The notes under the pieces are model-generated. The model ran no database searches. It was not told where the DNA came from and saw nothing but the letters and a program-made list of their open reading frames with translations. Of a DNA stretch of 64,000 nt, positions 17,231 through 25,019 are shown one piece after another (positions within the stretch are counted from its first letter, which is position 1; every line of letters starts with the position of its first letter). The DNA is taken from positions 101,946-165,945 of the forward strand of contig CAJXKK010000001.1 in assembly GCA_913055615.1 (NCBI GenBank), in the 5' to 3' direction. The position numbers and the translations under genes were made by a program. The DNA comes from an uncultured Ectothiorhodospiraceae bacterium. Lineage in GTDB: Bacteria > Pseudomonadota > Gammaproteobacteria > XJ16 > Halofilaceae.

Positions 17231-18478
17231 ATGCATGCATTGACCGCCCTTTTCGTTGTGGCCCTCGTGGCCTCGACTGGCCTCCGGCTTTGGCTCGCCC
17301 GGCGCCAGATCGATTCGGTGCACCGCTACCGCGGGCACGTGCCCGAGGCGTTCGCCGACACGATCACGCCGGAGACACACCGCCATGCCGCCGATTACTC
17401 GGTCGCGCGCACGCGCCTCGGTGCCGTCGATACGGCTGTGGAGGCGATCGTGCTCCTCGGCTGGACACTCGCGGGCGGTCTCGCCGCCGTGGATCAGGCA
17501 TGGCGGGCGCTGGAACTGCCGCCGATGGTCACCGGCATCGGCGTGCTCGCAACGATTGTGGTCGTCGGCGCCGCGATCGACCTGCCCCTGCGCGTTTGGC
17601 GCACGTTCGGAATCGAGGCCCGCTTCGGCTTCAACCGGACGACGCCCGGGCTGTTCATGGCCGATCAGCTGCGCACCGCCGGTCTCCTGCTTGTGCTCGG
17701 CATACCGCTGGCCGCCGTCATCCTGTGGCTGATGCAGGCCGCCGGCAGCGGCTGGTGGCTCTACGCCTGGGCCGTCTGGCTGGGCTTTAATCTTTTGATG
17801 GTGTGGGCCTGGCCAGCCTTTATCGCCCCGCTGTTCAACCGCTTTACGCCGCTCGAAGACACCGGCCTGCGCACGCGGATCGAGGGCCTGCTCAAGCGCT
17901 GCGGGTTTGCCAGCAACGGGGTCTACGTTATCGACGGCTCACGCCGATCCGGCCACGGCAACGCGTACTTCAGCGGCCTCGGACGCAACAAGCGCATCGT
18001 GTTCTTCGACACGCTGCTTGCGCAGCTCGATGCCGATGAGGTCGAGGCGGTACTGGCGCACGAGCTCGGCCATTTCCGGCATCACCACATCGCGAAGAAC
18101 ATCGCCCTGATGGCGCTCGCCAGTCTTGGCGGCCTGGCCCTGCTCGCCTGGCTAATGGAACGGCCCTGGTTCTATACTGCGCTTGGCGTCCCCACGCCCT
18201 CGATACATGCGGCGCTGGCGCTGTTCATGCTGGTGCTGCCGGTTTTCACTTTCTTCCTGCAGCCGCTGTTCGCCTGGCTGTCGCGCCGCCACGAGTTCGA
18301 GGCCGACGCCTTCGCGGCCACGCAGTGCCGGGCCGACCACCTGGTCAATGCGCTTGTCGACCTGTACCGCGAGAACGCGAACACCCTGACGCCCGACCCG
18401 ATCTGGTCGGCCTTCCACGATTCACACCCGCCGGCGGCGGAGCGGATCGCGCACCTGCGCCGCCAGCAAAACGGATAG
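17231..18478 (+). CDS. M48 family membrane zinc protease (Ste24-like)
   Basis: This 415-residue protein has the architecture of CAAX-type Ste24 endopeptidases, with several membrane segments (about 1-20, 75-95, 115-135, 160-200, 295-315, 325-350). The zinc site HELGH lies at residues 277-281, and the third ligand is probably the Glu in RRHEFEADAF. In bacteria these proteins take part in membrane protein quality control; the prenyl-protein substrate of eukaryotes is absent. Two adjacent ATG codons at 17231 and 17235 exist, and 17231 is in frame. Longer upstream starts overlap orn. Confidence 0.92.
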   Translation: MHALTALFVVALVASTGLRLWLARRQIDSVHRYRGHVPEAFADTITPETHRHAADYSVARTRLGAVDTAVEAIVLLGWTLAGGLAAVDQAWRALELPPMVTGIGVLATIVVVGAAIDLPLRVWRTFGIEARFGFNRTTPGLFMADQLRTAGLLLVLGIPLAAVILWLMQAAGSGWWLYAWAVWLGFNLLMVWAWPAFIAPLFNRFTPLEDTGLRTRIEGLLKRCGFASNGVYVIDGSRRSGHGNAYFSGLGRNKRIVFFDTLLAQLDADEVEAVLAHELGHFRHHHIAKNIALMALASLGGLALLAWLMERPWFYTALGVPTPSIHAALALFMLVLPVFTFFLQPLFAWLSRRHEFEADAFAATQCRADHLVNALVDLYRENANTLTPDPIWSAFHDSHPPAAERIAHLRRQQNG

Positions 18479-18589
18479 ACCAGGTGGGGGATTTCGCTGG
18501 CAGTTTGAGGCACCACGCGCGGGCACCGTACAATCACGGTGACACATGGCGGCAGCGCCGCCGACATTGGACGGCTTTGAGGCATTCCC

Positions 18590-18931
18590 ATGAGCGAAGA
18601 GCAACTGACCGAACGCAAATGTCAGGCCTGCGAAGGCGGGGTATCCCCGCTCGAGCGCGGTGAGGCGGAGAAGCTCCTGGCGCGCGTCCACGAGGACTGG
18701 GCCATCTCGGACGATGACCGGGTGATCACGCGCACCTTCAAGTTCCGGAATTACTACCACACGATCGCATTCGTGAACGCCCTGGCCTGGATCGCGAACC
18801 GCGAGGACCACCACCCGGACCTGGAGGTCGGTTACAACCGCTGCGTGGTGAAATTCTCGACGCATTCGATCGGCGGTCTGTCGGACAACGACTTCATCTG
18901 CGCGGCCAAGGCGGACGCCCTGCTCGACTGA
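18590..18931 (+). CDS. phhB: Pterin-4a-carbinolamine dehydratase
   Basis: This 113-residue protein dehydrates 4a-hydroxytetrahydropterin to recycle the pterin cofactor of aromatic amino acid hydroxylases. The family motif appears as REDHHPDLEVGYNRCVVKFSTH with the expected His-His-Pro-Asp. No phenylalanine hydroxylase gene lies nearby, so it may serve a distant partner or another pterin process. Confidence 0.93.
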   Translation: MSEEQLTERKCQACEGGVSPLERGEAEKLLARVHEDWAISDDDRVITRTFKFRNYYHTIAFVNALAWIANREDHHPDLEVGYNRCVVKFSTHSIGGLSDNDFICAAKADALLD

Positions 18932-18963
18932 GGGCGCGGGGTCCCAGGAACCGGCCGAGTGTG

Positions 18964-18969
18964 TATACT
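18964..18969 (+). promoter_or_regulatory. Possible -10 element for the cytochrome c pair
   Basis: TATACT preceded by TGTG gives a good extended -10, 132 bases before the first cytochrome gene. No convincing -35 is seen. The remaining gap 18932-19100 holds nothing else recognised. Confidence 0.4.
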
Positions 18970-19100
18970 GGCGGCTTTGGGCCGTATATGGGCCGGTCCA
19001 TCCGACCGGCCCGAAAAAGCATGCGGACAACTCGTCGACAAACGGTGGTACGAATCGCCCCGCGGGCAATCGACACACCCGGACGCGGAGAACAGGATCG

Positions 19101-19433
19101 ATGACGAAAAGACGCGCGAGCGCGCTCGCGGCAACGCTGGCCGGGCTGCTGGTCGCCGGTGCCGTCCACGCCGAAGGGGACCCGGAGAAGGGACGGTACG
19201 CGTCGCAGACCTGTCTCGGCTGCCATGGCATACCCGACCAGGCGAACGTCTATCCCACGTACATGGTGCCGAAGATCGGCGGACAGCATTCCGAGTACAT
19301 CGTTTCCGCCCTCGAAGCGTACCGTTCGGGCGACCGCACGCACCCGACGATGCAGGCCCAGGCCCGCGCCCTGAGTGAGCAGGAAATCCAGGATATCGCG
19401 GCGTATTTCGCGTCGATCGATCAGCCCCGCTAA
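19101..19433 (+). CDS. Small periplasmic cytochrome c
   Basis: This 110-residue protein has a signal peptide ending near AVHAEGDP and one haem site, CLGCH. The distal Met ligand is probably in HPTMQAQ. It resembles one half of cytochrome c4 or a class I c553-type electron carrier. The next gene encodes a paralogue, and the two probably arose by duplication. The electron partner is not known. Confidence 0.9.
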   Translation: MTKRRASALAATLAGLLVAGAVHAEGDPEKGRYASQTCLGCHGIPDQANVYPTYMVPKIGGQHSEYIVSALEAYRSGDRTHPTMQAQARALSEQEIQDIAAYFASIDQPR

Positions 19434-19459
19434 ATCGATACGCCTTCGAGGACCCCGTC

Positions 19460-19813
19460 ATGCAGCGAATTTCCGTATTCTTCGCGACCGCCGCACTGAT
19501 GATGCTGGCCACCCTGAGCACTGCCCATGCGGCCGGCGACCCCGAGGCGGGCAGGGAGAAATCGCAGACCTGCGCCGCCTGTCACGGCGAGAAGGGCAAC
19601 TCGCAGAACGCCATGTACCCGAAACTCGCGGGCCAGCACCCGAGCTATCTCTACGTAACGCTCAAGCAATACAAATCCGGCGAGCGCGACAACGCGATCA
19701 TGAGCGGTCAGGTCACCCAACTCTCTGACCAGGATATGCGCGATCTCGCCGCGTATTACGGCAGTCTCGAGGGTGACCTCTATACGTTGCCACTGCGGGA
19801 TGGCGGTCAGTAG
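19460..19813 (+). CDS. Small periplasmic cytochrome c
   Basis: This 117-residue protein has a signal peptide ending STAHAAGDP, one haem site, CAACH, and a probable Met ligand in NAIMSGQV. It is a paralogue of the preceding cytochrome, and the pair together resemble the two haem domains of cytochrome c4 split into separate genes. The gap is 26 bases, so they are likely cotranscribed. Confidence 0.9.
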   Translation: MQRISVFFATAALMMLATLSTAHAAGDPEAGREKSQTCAACHGEKGNSQNAMYPKLAGQHPSYLYVTLKQYKSGERDNAIMSGQVTQLSDQDMRDLAAYYGSLEGDLYTLPLRDGGQ

Positions 19814-19837
19814 GCATCCGGTGACGGGGGACGGCCC

Positions 19838-20716
19838 GTGCCGTTCGCCGCCCGAGCGCCCCGCATTCCACAGGGCCTTGTGGCTACCATCGCCGCGCTC
19901 GTCCTCGGCGCGGCACTCGTCTATGCCCTGATCGCCGCCTTGCTGTTCGTGTTTCAGCAAGGACTGGTGTTCTTCCCCACCCGCGGCGATTACCCGGCCA
20001 CACCCGATTTCATCGACCTGTCATGGCACGATGTCAGCCTCACGGCCGATGACGGTACAGACATCGCCGCGTGGTTCGTCGACGGGCCCGATGACGATGG
20101 CCCGATCGTGCTGTTCTTCCATGGCAACGCCGGTGACATGTCGCATCGCCTCGCCACCGTGGGTGCATTGCATGAACTCGGCGCGGCGACCCTTATGATC
20201 GACTACCGCGGTTACGGGCGCAGCGACGGCAGTCCGGATGAGCACGGCCTGTACCGGGACGCCCGGGCCGCGTGGCGCTGGCTGACCGGGGACGCCGCCT
20301 ACGCCCCCGGTCGAATCGTCGTCTTCGGGCGCTCGCTGGGCGGCTCGGTGGCCGCATGGCTCGCCGCGCGGCATAAGCCCGCCGGTTTGGTGCTCGAGTC
20401 GCCCTTTACATCGCTACCCGATCTCGCCGCCCATCACTACCCCTGGCTGCCGGCCCGCTGGCTGGCACGCTATGAATTCGATACGGAGGCGGCCATCGCC
20501 CGCACTGATTGCCCCGTGCTGATCGCGCACTCGCGCGATGACGAGATCGTGCCGTTCCGGCACGCCGAAGCGCTCGCCGGCGTACGCCCCGAAGCGACCC
20601 GGCGGGTGCGGCTGAGCGGTTCGCACAACGATCCGTCACTGGAACTGAACGCCGACTGGCGACAGGCGCTCCGCGGGTTCATTCACCGCCATACAGTCAT
20701 GGCCGCCAAACAGTGA
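19838..20716 (+). CDS. Membrane-anchored alpha/beta hydrolase
   Basis: This 292-residue protein has one N-terminal hydrophobic anchor (about 14-42) and an alpha/beta hydrolase fold like the YfhR/BEM46 family. The oxyanion region is FFHGNAGD, the nucleophile is the Ser in FGRSLGGS, the acid is in HSRDDEIVP and the His is in SGSHNDP. The start is GTG at 19838. The substrate is unknown. Its stop overlaps the next gene start (GTGA). Confidence 0.88.
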   Translation: MPFAARAPRIPQGLVATIAALVLGAALVYALIAALLFVFQQGLVFFPTRGDYPATPDFIDLSWHDVSLTADDGTDIAAWFVDGPDDDGPIVLFFHGNAGDMSHRLATVGALHELGAATLMIDYRGYGRSDGSPDEHGLYRDARAAWRWLTGDAAYAPGRIVVFGRSLGGSVAAWLAARHKPAGLVLESPFTSLPDLAAHHYPWLPARWLARYEFDTEAAIARTDCPVLIAHSRDDEIVPFRHAEALAGVRPEATRRVRLSGSHNDPSLELNADWRQALRGFIHRHTVMAAKQ

Positions 20717-21840
20717 ATACCGCCGACCAGCGTGTGCGACCGCTGCGCGAACTGGCCGGGGCCTGTGGCGACATCGGCACCTTCCTGCCCCTGACCATCG
20801 GCGCGATCATGGTGGGCGGGCTGCCTGCCGGCAGCGTCCTCGCAGGCTTCGGGATCGCCTACCTGCTTACGGCCGGCTTCTTCCGGGTGCCGATCCCGGT
20901 CCAGCCAATGAAGGTTGCCGGCGCCGTGCTCGTGACAAGCGCACCGGCGCTCGACGCCGTGATCGGTGGCGGGCTTGCCCTCGCGGTCGTGTTCCTGCTG
21001 CTGGGGACCGGCAAACTGATCACGCGCCTCGCGCGGCTGGTCCCGGCGCCGGTGATCGCCGCATTGCAGGCAGGGCTCGGGCTCAGCCTAGGCTGGAAGG
21101 CATTGGGTATGCTGGCCGCCAACCCGCTCACCGGGTTCCTGCTGGCGGCCCTGGCCGCGGCCCTGCTCCTGTGGCGGCCCCAATGGCCGATCGCGCTGAT
21201 CGTACTCGGCGCCGGCCTGGCCGCCCTGCCGTGGATTGGCGAAGCGGCACCGGCCACGGTCCCGGCCGGGGATCTGATCGCACCCCGGCTGCCGGGTATC
21301 GACGCGCTCATCACGGGTATCGTCCTGATCACCCTGCCGCAGATCCCGCTCACGCTCACCAACGCGATCATCGTCACCGAGCGGGTCGGCCGCGAATACT
21401 ATCCCGACGCGCAGCGCGTGCGGATGCGGCGGCTGTCCGTAACGACCGGACTGATGAATCTGGTCACCGCACCGTTTGGCGCGATGCCGATGTGTCATGG
21501 CGCCGGCGGTGTGGCCGCCCATTACCGCTTCGGCGCCCGTAGCTGGCCCGCGCCAGCCGGCCTGGGGATCACCCTGCTGGGCCTCGGGCTGTTCGCGGCC
21601 GCCGATACCACACGGCTGCTGGCGCATATCCCCGACGCCGCGCTGGGCACCCTGCTGCTGATCCCGGCGATCGATCTCGTGCGGATCGTGCGTCCCTCGC
21701 AGTACGCGCGGACCGATCAGGCGTTCATCGTGCTTCTCGCCGCCGTGGCCATCGCGTCCCCTGCGCTCGCGTTCGTGCTCGGGTTGATCGCTATACCGTT
21801 GTGGTATCGCTTCCGTGACGCCGCCTCAGGCCACGATTGA
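20713..21840 (+). CDS. MOT1-family molybdate/sulfate transporter
   Basis: This 375-residue membrane protein has about ten hydrophobic segments and belongs to the MFS_MOT1 group (molybdate transporters related to sulfate permeases). Family motifs include GDIGTFLPL, VPIPVQPMKVAGAVL and FGAMPMCHGAGG. It may import molybdate, which fits with the nearby tungstate-type ABC genes, although sulfate is possible. The start is GTG at 20713. Confidence 0.85.
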   Translation: MNTADQRVRPLRELAGACGDIGTFLPLTIGAIMVGGLPAGSVLAGFGIAYLLTAGFFRVPIPVQPMKVAGAVLVTSAPALDAVIGGGLALAVVFLLLGTGKLITRLARLVPAPVIAALQAGLGLSLGWKALGMLAANPLTGFLLAALAAALLLWRPQWPIALIVLGAGLAALPWIGEAAPATVPAGDLIAPRLPGIDALITGIVLITLPQIPLTLTNAIIVTERVGREYYPDAQRVRMRRLSVTTGLMNLVTAPFGAMPMCHGAGGVAAHYRFGARSWPAPAGLGITLLGLGLFAAADTTRLLAHIPDAALGTLLLIPAIDLVRIVRPSQYARTDQAFIVLLAAVAIASPALAFVLGLIAIPLWYRFRDAASGHD

Positions 21841-21960
21841 GACCAAGCCGGCGTACCCGCCGCCGGGACCGGGCCGCTTTACTCCGTTGACGATGGTGTC
21901 CGTGCCAGGCACGCGATGAGCGGGCCTTGTTTATCACCATGCCGCACGGAACGCTCGTCG

Positions 21961-22026
21961 ATCGCGAGCAAGCCCGCTCCTGCAGGAATCCTGCCAGCCC
22001 CCGTAGGAGCGAGCTTGATCGCGATC
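21961..22026. repeat. Paired REP-like inverted repeat
   Basis: ATCGCGAGCAAGCCCGCTCCTGCAG on the left (21961-21984) is answered by GTAGGAGCGAGCTTGATCGC on the right (to 22026). It is the REP palindrome type with core GTAGGAGCGAGC that recurs at 42516-42655. It fills the centre of the gap between the convergent MOT1 transporter and peroxiredoxin genes. Confidence 0.8.
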
Positions 22027-22064
22027 ACTTTCCGACGCCCGGCTTTCAACCGCCAAGGGCTGCA

Positions 22065-22102
22065 ATAAAAAAAGCGGGTACGGAAAGCCCCGTACCGGCT
22101 CT
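22065..22102 (-). terminator. Rho-independent terminator of the peroxiredoxin gene
   Basis: On the minus strand, GGTACGG, a short loop and CCGTACC form a stem that is followed by CGCTTTTTTT. It lies 42 bases past the stop of the peroxiredoxin gene, in the right orientation to end its transcript. Confidence 0.8.
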
Positions 22103-22143
22103 TATTCTACCGAATGATTCCGGGCCCGGCGGCCCGGCCGAAC

Positions 22144-22782
22144 TCAGCGGTTCGGCTGCGGCGTGACGCGCAGGTACGGACGCAGTTCCTTGTGGCCTTT
22201 CGGGAACTTCTCCTTGATGACGTCCGGATCGGTGATCGAGGGCAGGATGATGACGTCCTCGCCATCATTCCAGTTCGCCGGCGTCGCGACACTGTAGTTG
22301 TCCGTCAATTGCAGCGAATCGATCACGCGCACGACTTCATTGAAGTTGCGGCCCGTGCTCTTCGGATACGTGATCATCGTCCGGATCTTCTTGTTCGGGT
22401 CGATGATGAATACCGAGCGCACCGTGGAGGCATCGTCCTCATTCGGGTGGATCATGTCGTAGAGCTCGGCCACGGTCCGGTTCTCGTCGGCGAGAATCGG
22501 GAAGTTCACGGTGGTGTTCTGCGTCTCGTTGATGTCGCCGATCCAGCCCTTGTGGGACTCGACCGGGTCGACGCTGACGGCGATCGCCTTGGCGCCGCGC
22601 TTTTCGAATTCCGCCTTCAGGTTCGCGGTCGCGCCGAGTTCGGTGGTGCAGACCGGCGTGAAGTCTGCCGGGTGCGAGAACAGCACGACCCAGTTGTCTC
22701 CCGCCCACTCGTGGAAGTTGATCGTGCCCTCGCTCGACTCCTGCTTGAAATCGGGCGCCTTGTCACCAATTCTCAGGCCCAT
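22144..22782 (-). CDS. 1-Cys peroxiredoxin
   Basis: This 212-residue protein is a Prx6-type peroxidase that reduces peroxides. The peroxidatic Cys is C45 in PADFTPVCTTELG, and it is the only Cys in the protein, so reduction needs an external thiol. The C-terminal segment WNDGEDVIILPSITDP and the ending PYLRVTPQP are typical of the class. The ATG at 22782 gives standard length. Upstream, at 22862-22909, are repeated ATAAGAAAC-type sites that may bind a stress regulator. Confidence 0.94.
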   Translation of the reverse strand: MGLRIGDKAPDFKQESSEGTINFHEWAGDNWVVLFSHPADFTPVCTTELGATANLKAEFEKRGAKAIAVSVDPVESHKGWIGDINETQNTTVNFPILADENRTVAELYDMIHPNEDDASTVRSVFIIDPNKKIRTMITYPKSTGRNFNEVVRVIDSLQLTDNYSVATPANWNDGEDVIILPSITDPDVIKEKFPKGHKELRPYLRVTPQPNR

Positions 22783-22861
22783 CTTATCGATCTCCGGTGC
22801 ATCTCTACGGTAAACGCCGATCACCCGGTCGGGCGATCGTTCTGACCCCGCGACTATACCG

Positions 22862-22909
22862 ATAAGAAACACTCATCCGGTAAGATCGGTTTCTTATAGC
22901 ATAAGAACC
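22862..22909. promoter_or_regulatory. Candidate operator with repeated ATAAGAA sites
   Basis: ATAAGAAAC at 22862-22870, its inverted copy GTTTCTTAT at 22889-22897, and ATAAGAACC at 22901-22909 make a three-part array. The last two form a palindrome with a three-base centre. A possible -10 (TATAGT, minus strand, about 22853-22858) lies between this array and the peroxiredoxin start. The placement suits an activator site. The responsible protein is not identified; an oxidative-stress regulator would fit the gene. Confidence 0.5.
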
Positions 22910-22914
22910 GGTTG

Positions 22915-23436
22915 TTACCAGCGTCGCCCGCCCAGCCCCTCGCTGGCGGGGCCGTGCCCGGGGCGGGCGAGAACACCGCGCAGATCGCCGGCCAGTTCGT
23001 CGCGCTCCTCGTCGGTCAGAAAGCGGCCGAGCTCGACCGCACGCCCGTGTGAGCGCAGGATCAGGCGCGAAGGGTGCGCACGCCGCCGGGCCGGCTGCAG
23101 CAGCACCTGCGCCCAGTCGCGCGCGAGTTCGAAGCGACGTTCGACCTCCCGCTTGCCGGCCTCGATCGTGATCTGGTCCGCGTCGATCGTGATCACCTCC
23201 TGCGCGAGCAGCGAGTGATTGACGACGTACAGCCCCAGTGCAAGCACAGCGAGCTCGAGCCCGCACAGCGGCAGGATCAGCCAGAAACCGGCCACGGCCC
23301 ACGCCATCGCGATGGGCACCGCCATCAGCGCGACCGCCGCGACCAGCCAGAGGTTGTCACTCCAGGTCGCGGAGCGGTGAGGCCGCAGTACATAGCGACC
23401 GAACCGCCCGTCGGTACTCAGTTCGCGTTCAATCAT
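22915..23436 (-). CDS. DUF2244 membrane protein
   Basis: The ATG at 23436 gives 173 residues of the DUF2244 family. Two hydrophobic segments (about 33-50 and 55-75) follow the conserved start FGRYVLRPHRSATW. The rest is a soluble domain. Function is unknown; in alphaproteobacteria these genes often sit near cytochrome oxidase genes, but not here. It overlaps no neighbour and shares a strand with the HIT-family gene. Confidence 0.78.
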   Translation of the reverse strand: MIERELSTDGRFGRYVLRPHRSATWSDNLWLVAAVALMAVPIAMAWAVAGFWLILPLCGLELAVLALGLYVVNHSLLAQEVITIDADQITIEAGKREVERRFELARDWAQVLLQPARRRAHPSRLILRSHGRAVELGRFLTDEERDELAGDLRGVLARPGHGPASEGLGGRRW

Positions 23437-23489
23437 TGCCTCGATATCCCCGGACCCGCGGCAAGCGGCCGTCCCGGACCGCGTTACGC

Positions 23490-23837
23490 TCAGCCGGGGG
23501 GCCACTCCATCGTACGCCCGCCGATCACGTGCAGATGGATATGGAATACGGTTTGACCACCGTCCGCATTGGTATTCATCACAAGGCGGTAACCGGATTC
23601 GGCGATCCCGTCTTCGCGCGCGATCCGTTTGGCGACCAGGAACATCCGTCCGATCAGCCCCGCATGTGCTTCCTCGATATCGTTGACCGTCGGGATGATC
23701 TCTTTCGGCACGACCAGCACGTGGGTCGGTGCCTGGGGATTGATATCGCGGAAGGCAAAGATCTCATCGTCCTCGTAGACGATATCGGACGGGATCTCCC
23801 GATCCCGGATTTTCGTAAACAGCGTCTCTTCGGTCAT
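23490..23837 (-). CDS. hinT: HIT-family nucleotide-binding protein
   Basis: This 115-residue protein has the histidine triad HIHLHVIGG near the C-terminus and the conserved FRDINPQAPTHVLVVPK segment. HinT proteins hydrolyse purine nucleoside phosphoramidates in the cytoplasm. The sequence is full length. An inverted-repeat element follows upstream of its start. Confidence 0.94.
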   Translation of the reverse strand: MTEETLFTKIRDREIPSDIVYEDDEIFAFRDINPQAPTHVLVVPKEIIPTVNDIEEAHAGLIGRMFLVAKRIAREDGIAESGYRLVMNTNADGGQTVFHIHLHVIGGRTMEWPPG

Positions 23838-23868
23838 GCCATCTCCAGTCTTGCCGGGAAGTCAAAAT

Positions 23869-24023
23869 CGCCTCTCGCCAAGCACGCCAAGCGCGCCAAG
23901 AAAACCTGGGCTGAATAGACCGTGGCTAGCCGGTGCGTCTGGACAACGCCACACTCTCCTGCGATTAGTCCGCCTGTTTCTATTCGCCTTTCCTGGCGCC
24001 CTTGGCGTGCTTGGCGAGAGGCG
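23869..24023. repeat. Inverted-repeat element with 23-base perfect arms
   Basis: The sequence at 23869-23891 (starting CGCCTCTCGCCAAG) is the exact reverse complement of 24001-24023. With mismatches the arms extend to about 38 bases. The arms are built from repeats of CGCCAAG. The element occupies most of the gap between hinT and recR and holds no gene. Dispersed CGCCAAG-type sequences exist in other bacteria; the origin here is unknown. Confidence 0.8.
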
Positions 24024-24049
24024 GTTTTCCAGGCCATGCCCCGGACCGG

Positions 24050-24646
24050 TCAGACTTCCAGACGGCCCGTAAAGGCGTGCGACAGGGTGCCGCCGTCGAC
24101 GTATTCGAGTTCGCCGCCCAGGGGTACGCCGTGCGCGATGCGGGTGACGCGCAGGCCGTGGGCCTTGGCGCGCTCGCTGACGTACTGGGCCGTGGCCTCG
24201 CCCTCGACCGTCGGATTCGTGGCGAGGATGATCTCCTTCACCTCGCCCGCACCGAAGCGCTCCTCGAGCCGATCGAGGCCGAGTTCCTCCGGACCGATCC
24301 CGTCCAGCGGCGACAGGTGGCCCATCAGCACGAAGTAGAGGCCGTTATAGGCGGTGGAATTCTCCACCGCCGCGATGTCGGCCGGGGTCTCGACCACACA
24401 CAGCAGCGAACGGTCACGCGCGGTCCCCGCGCAGAGTTCGCAGCGTTCGGCCTCGCTGAACGTGCGGCAATCGGCGCAGCGGCCGATACCTTCCATGGCC
24501 GCCTGCAGACGGTCGGCCAGGTGCAGCCCACCCGGGCGGTCGCGCTCGAGCAGATGGAACGCGATCCGCTGGGCCGAGCGCGGACCGACACCCGGCATGC
24601 AGCGCAGCGCCTCGATCAATTCGCGCAACAGCGGCGAGCCGATCAT
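24050..24646 (-). CDS. recR: Recombination protein RecR
   Basis: RecR works with RecO and RecF to load RecA at gaps. The 198-residue protein has the helix-hairpin-helix [17 protein letters not shown], a zinc finger of the type C-x2-C-x14-C-x2-C in [16 protein letters not shown] and the Toprim domain with [14 protein letters not shown]. It belongs to the conserved dnaX-ybaB-recR cluster. Confidence 0.96.
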   Translation of the reverse strand: MIGSPLLRELIEALRCMPGVGPRSAQRIAFHLLERDRPGGLHLADRLQAAMEGIGRCADCRTFSEAERCELCAGTARDRSLLCVVETPADIAAVENSTAYNGLYFVLMGHLSPLDGIGPEELGLDRLEERFGAGEVKEIILATNPTVEGEATAQYVSERAKAHGLRVTRIAHGVPLGGELEYVDGGTLSHAFTGRLEV

Positions 24647-24681
24647 CGGTCACGCCAGCAGTTTGTGCGTCGGGTCCACAT

Positions 24682-25005
24682 TCAGAACGGCATCTTGAAG
24701 CCTTCGGGCAACCCAAGGCCCGAAGTCATGCCGGAGAACCGCTCCTGCTGCTCCACCTCAACCTTCTGCACGGCATCATTCATCGCCGCCGTGATCAGGT
24801 CTTCCAGCATCTCGCGGTCATCGCCCATCAGGCTATCGTCGATGGCCACACGCCGGACTTCGTGCTTGCCGGTCATTGTCACCTTCACCATGCCGCCACC
24901 GGCCGCGCCTTCGACCTCCATGTTGGCCATCTCCTGCTGAGCCTCCTGCATCTGCTCCTGCATCTTCTGGGCCTGCTGCATGAGCTTGCCTAGTTCGCCT
25001 TTCAT
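24682..25005 (-). CDS. ybaB: YbaB/EbfC nucleoid-associated protein
   Basis: This 107-residue DNA-binding protein forms a tweezer-like dimer. The N-terminal half is a Met- and Gln-rich coiled coil ([20 protein letters not shown]), followed by the conserved [21 protein letters not shown]. It sits between dnaX and recR as in most gammaproteobacteria. Confidence 0.95.
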   Translation of the reverse strand: MKGELGKLMQQAQKMQEQMQEAQQEMANMEVEGAAGGGMVKVTMTGKHEVRRVAIDDSLMGDDREMLEDLITAAMNDAVQKVEVEQQERFSGMTSGLGLPEGFKMPF

Positions 25006-25019
25006 CGCTCGATCCTCTG

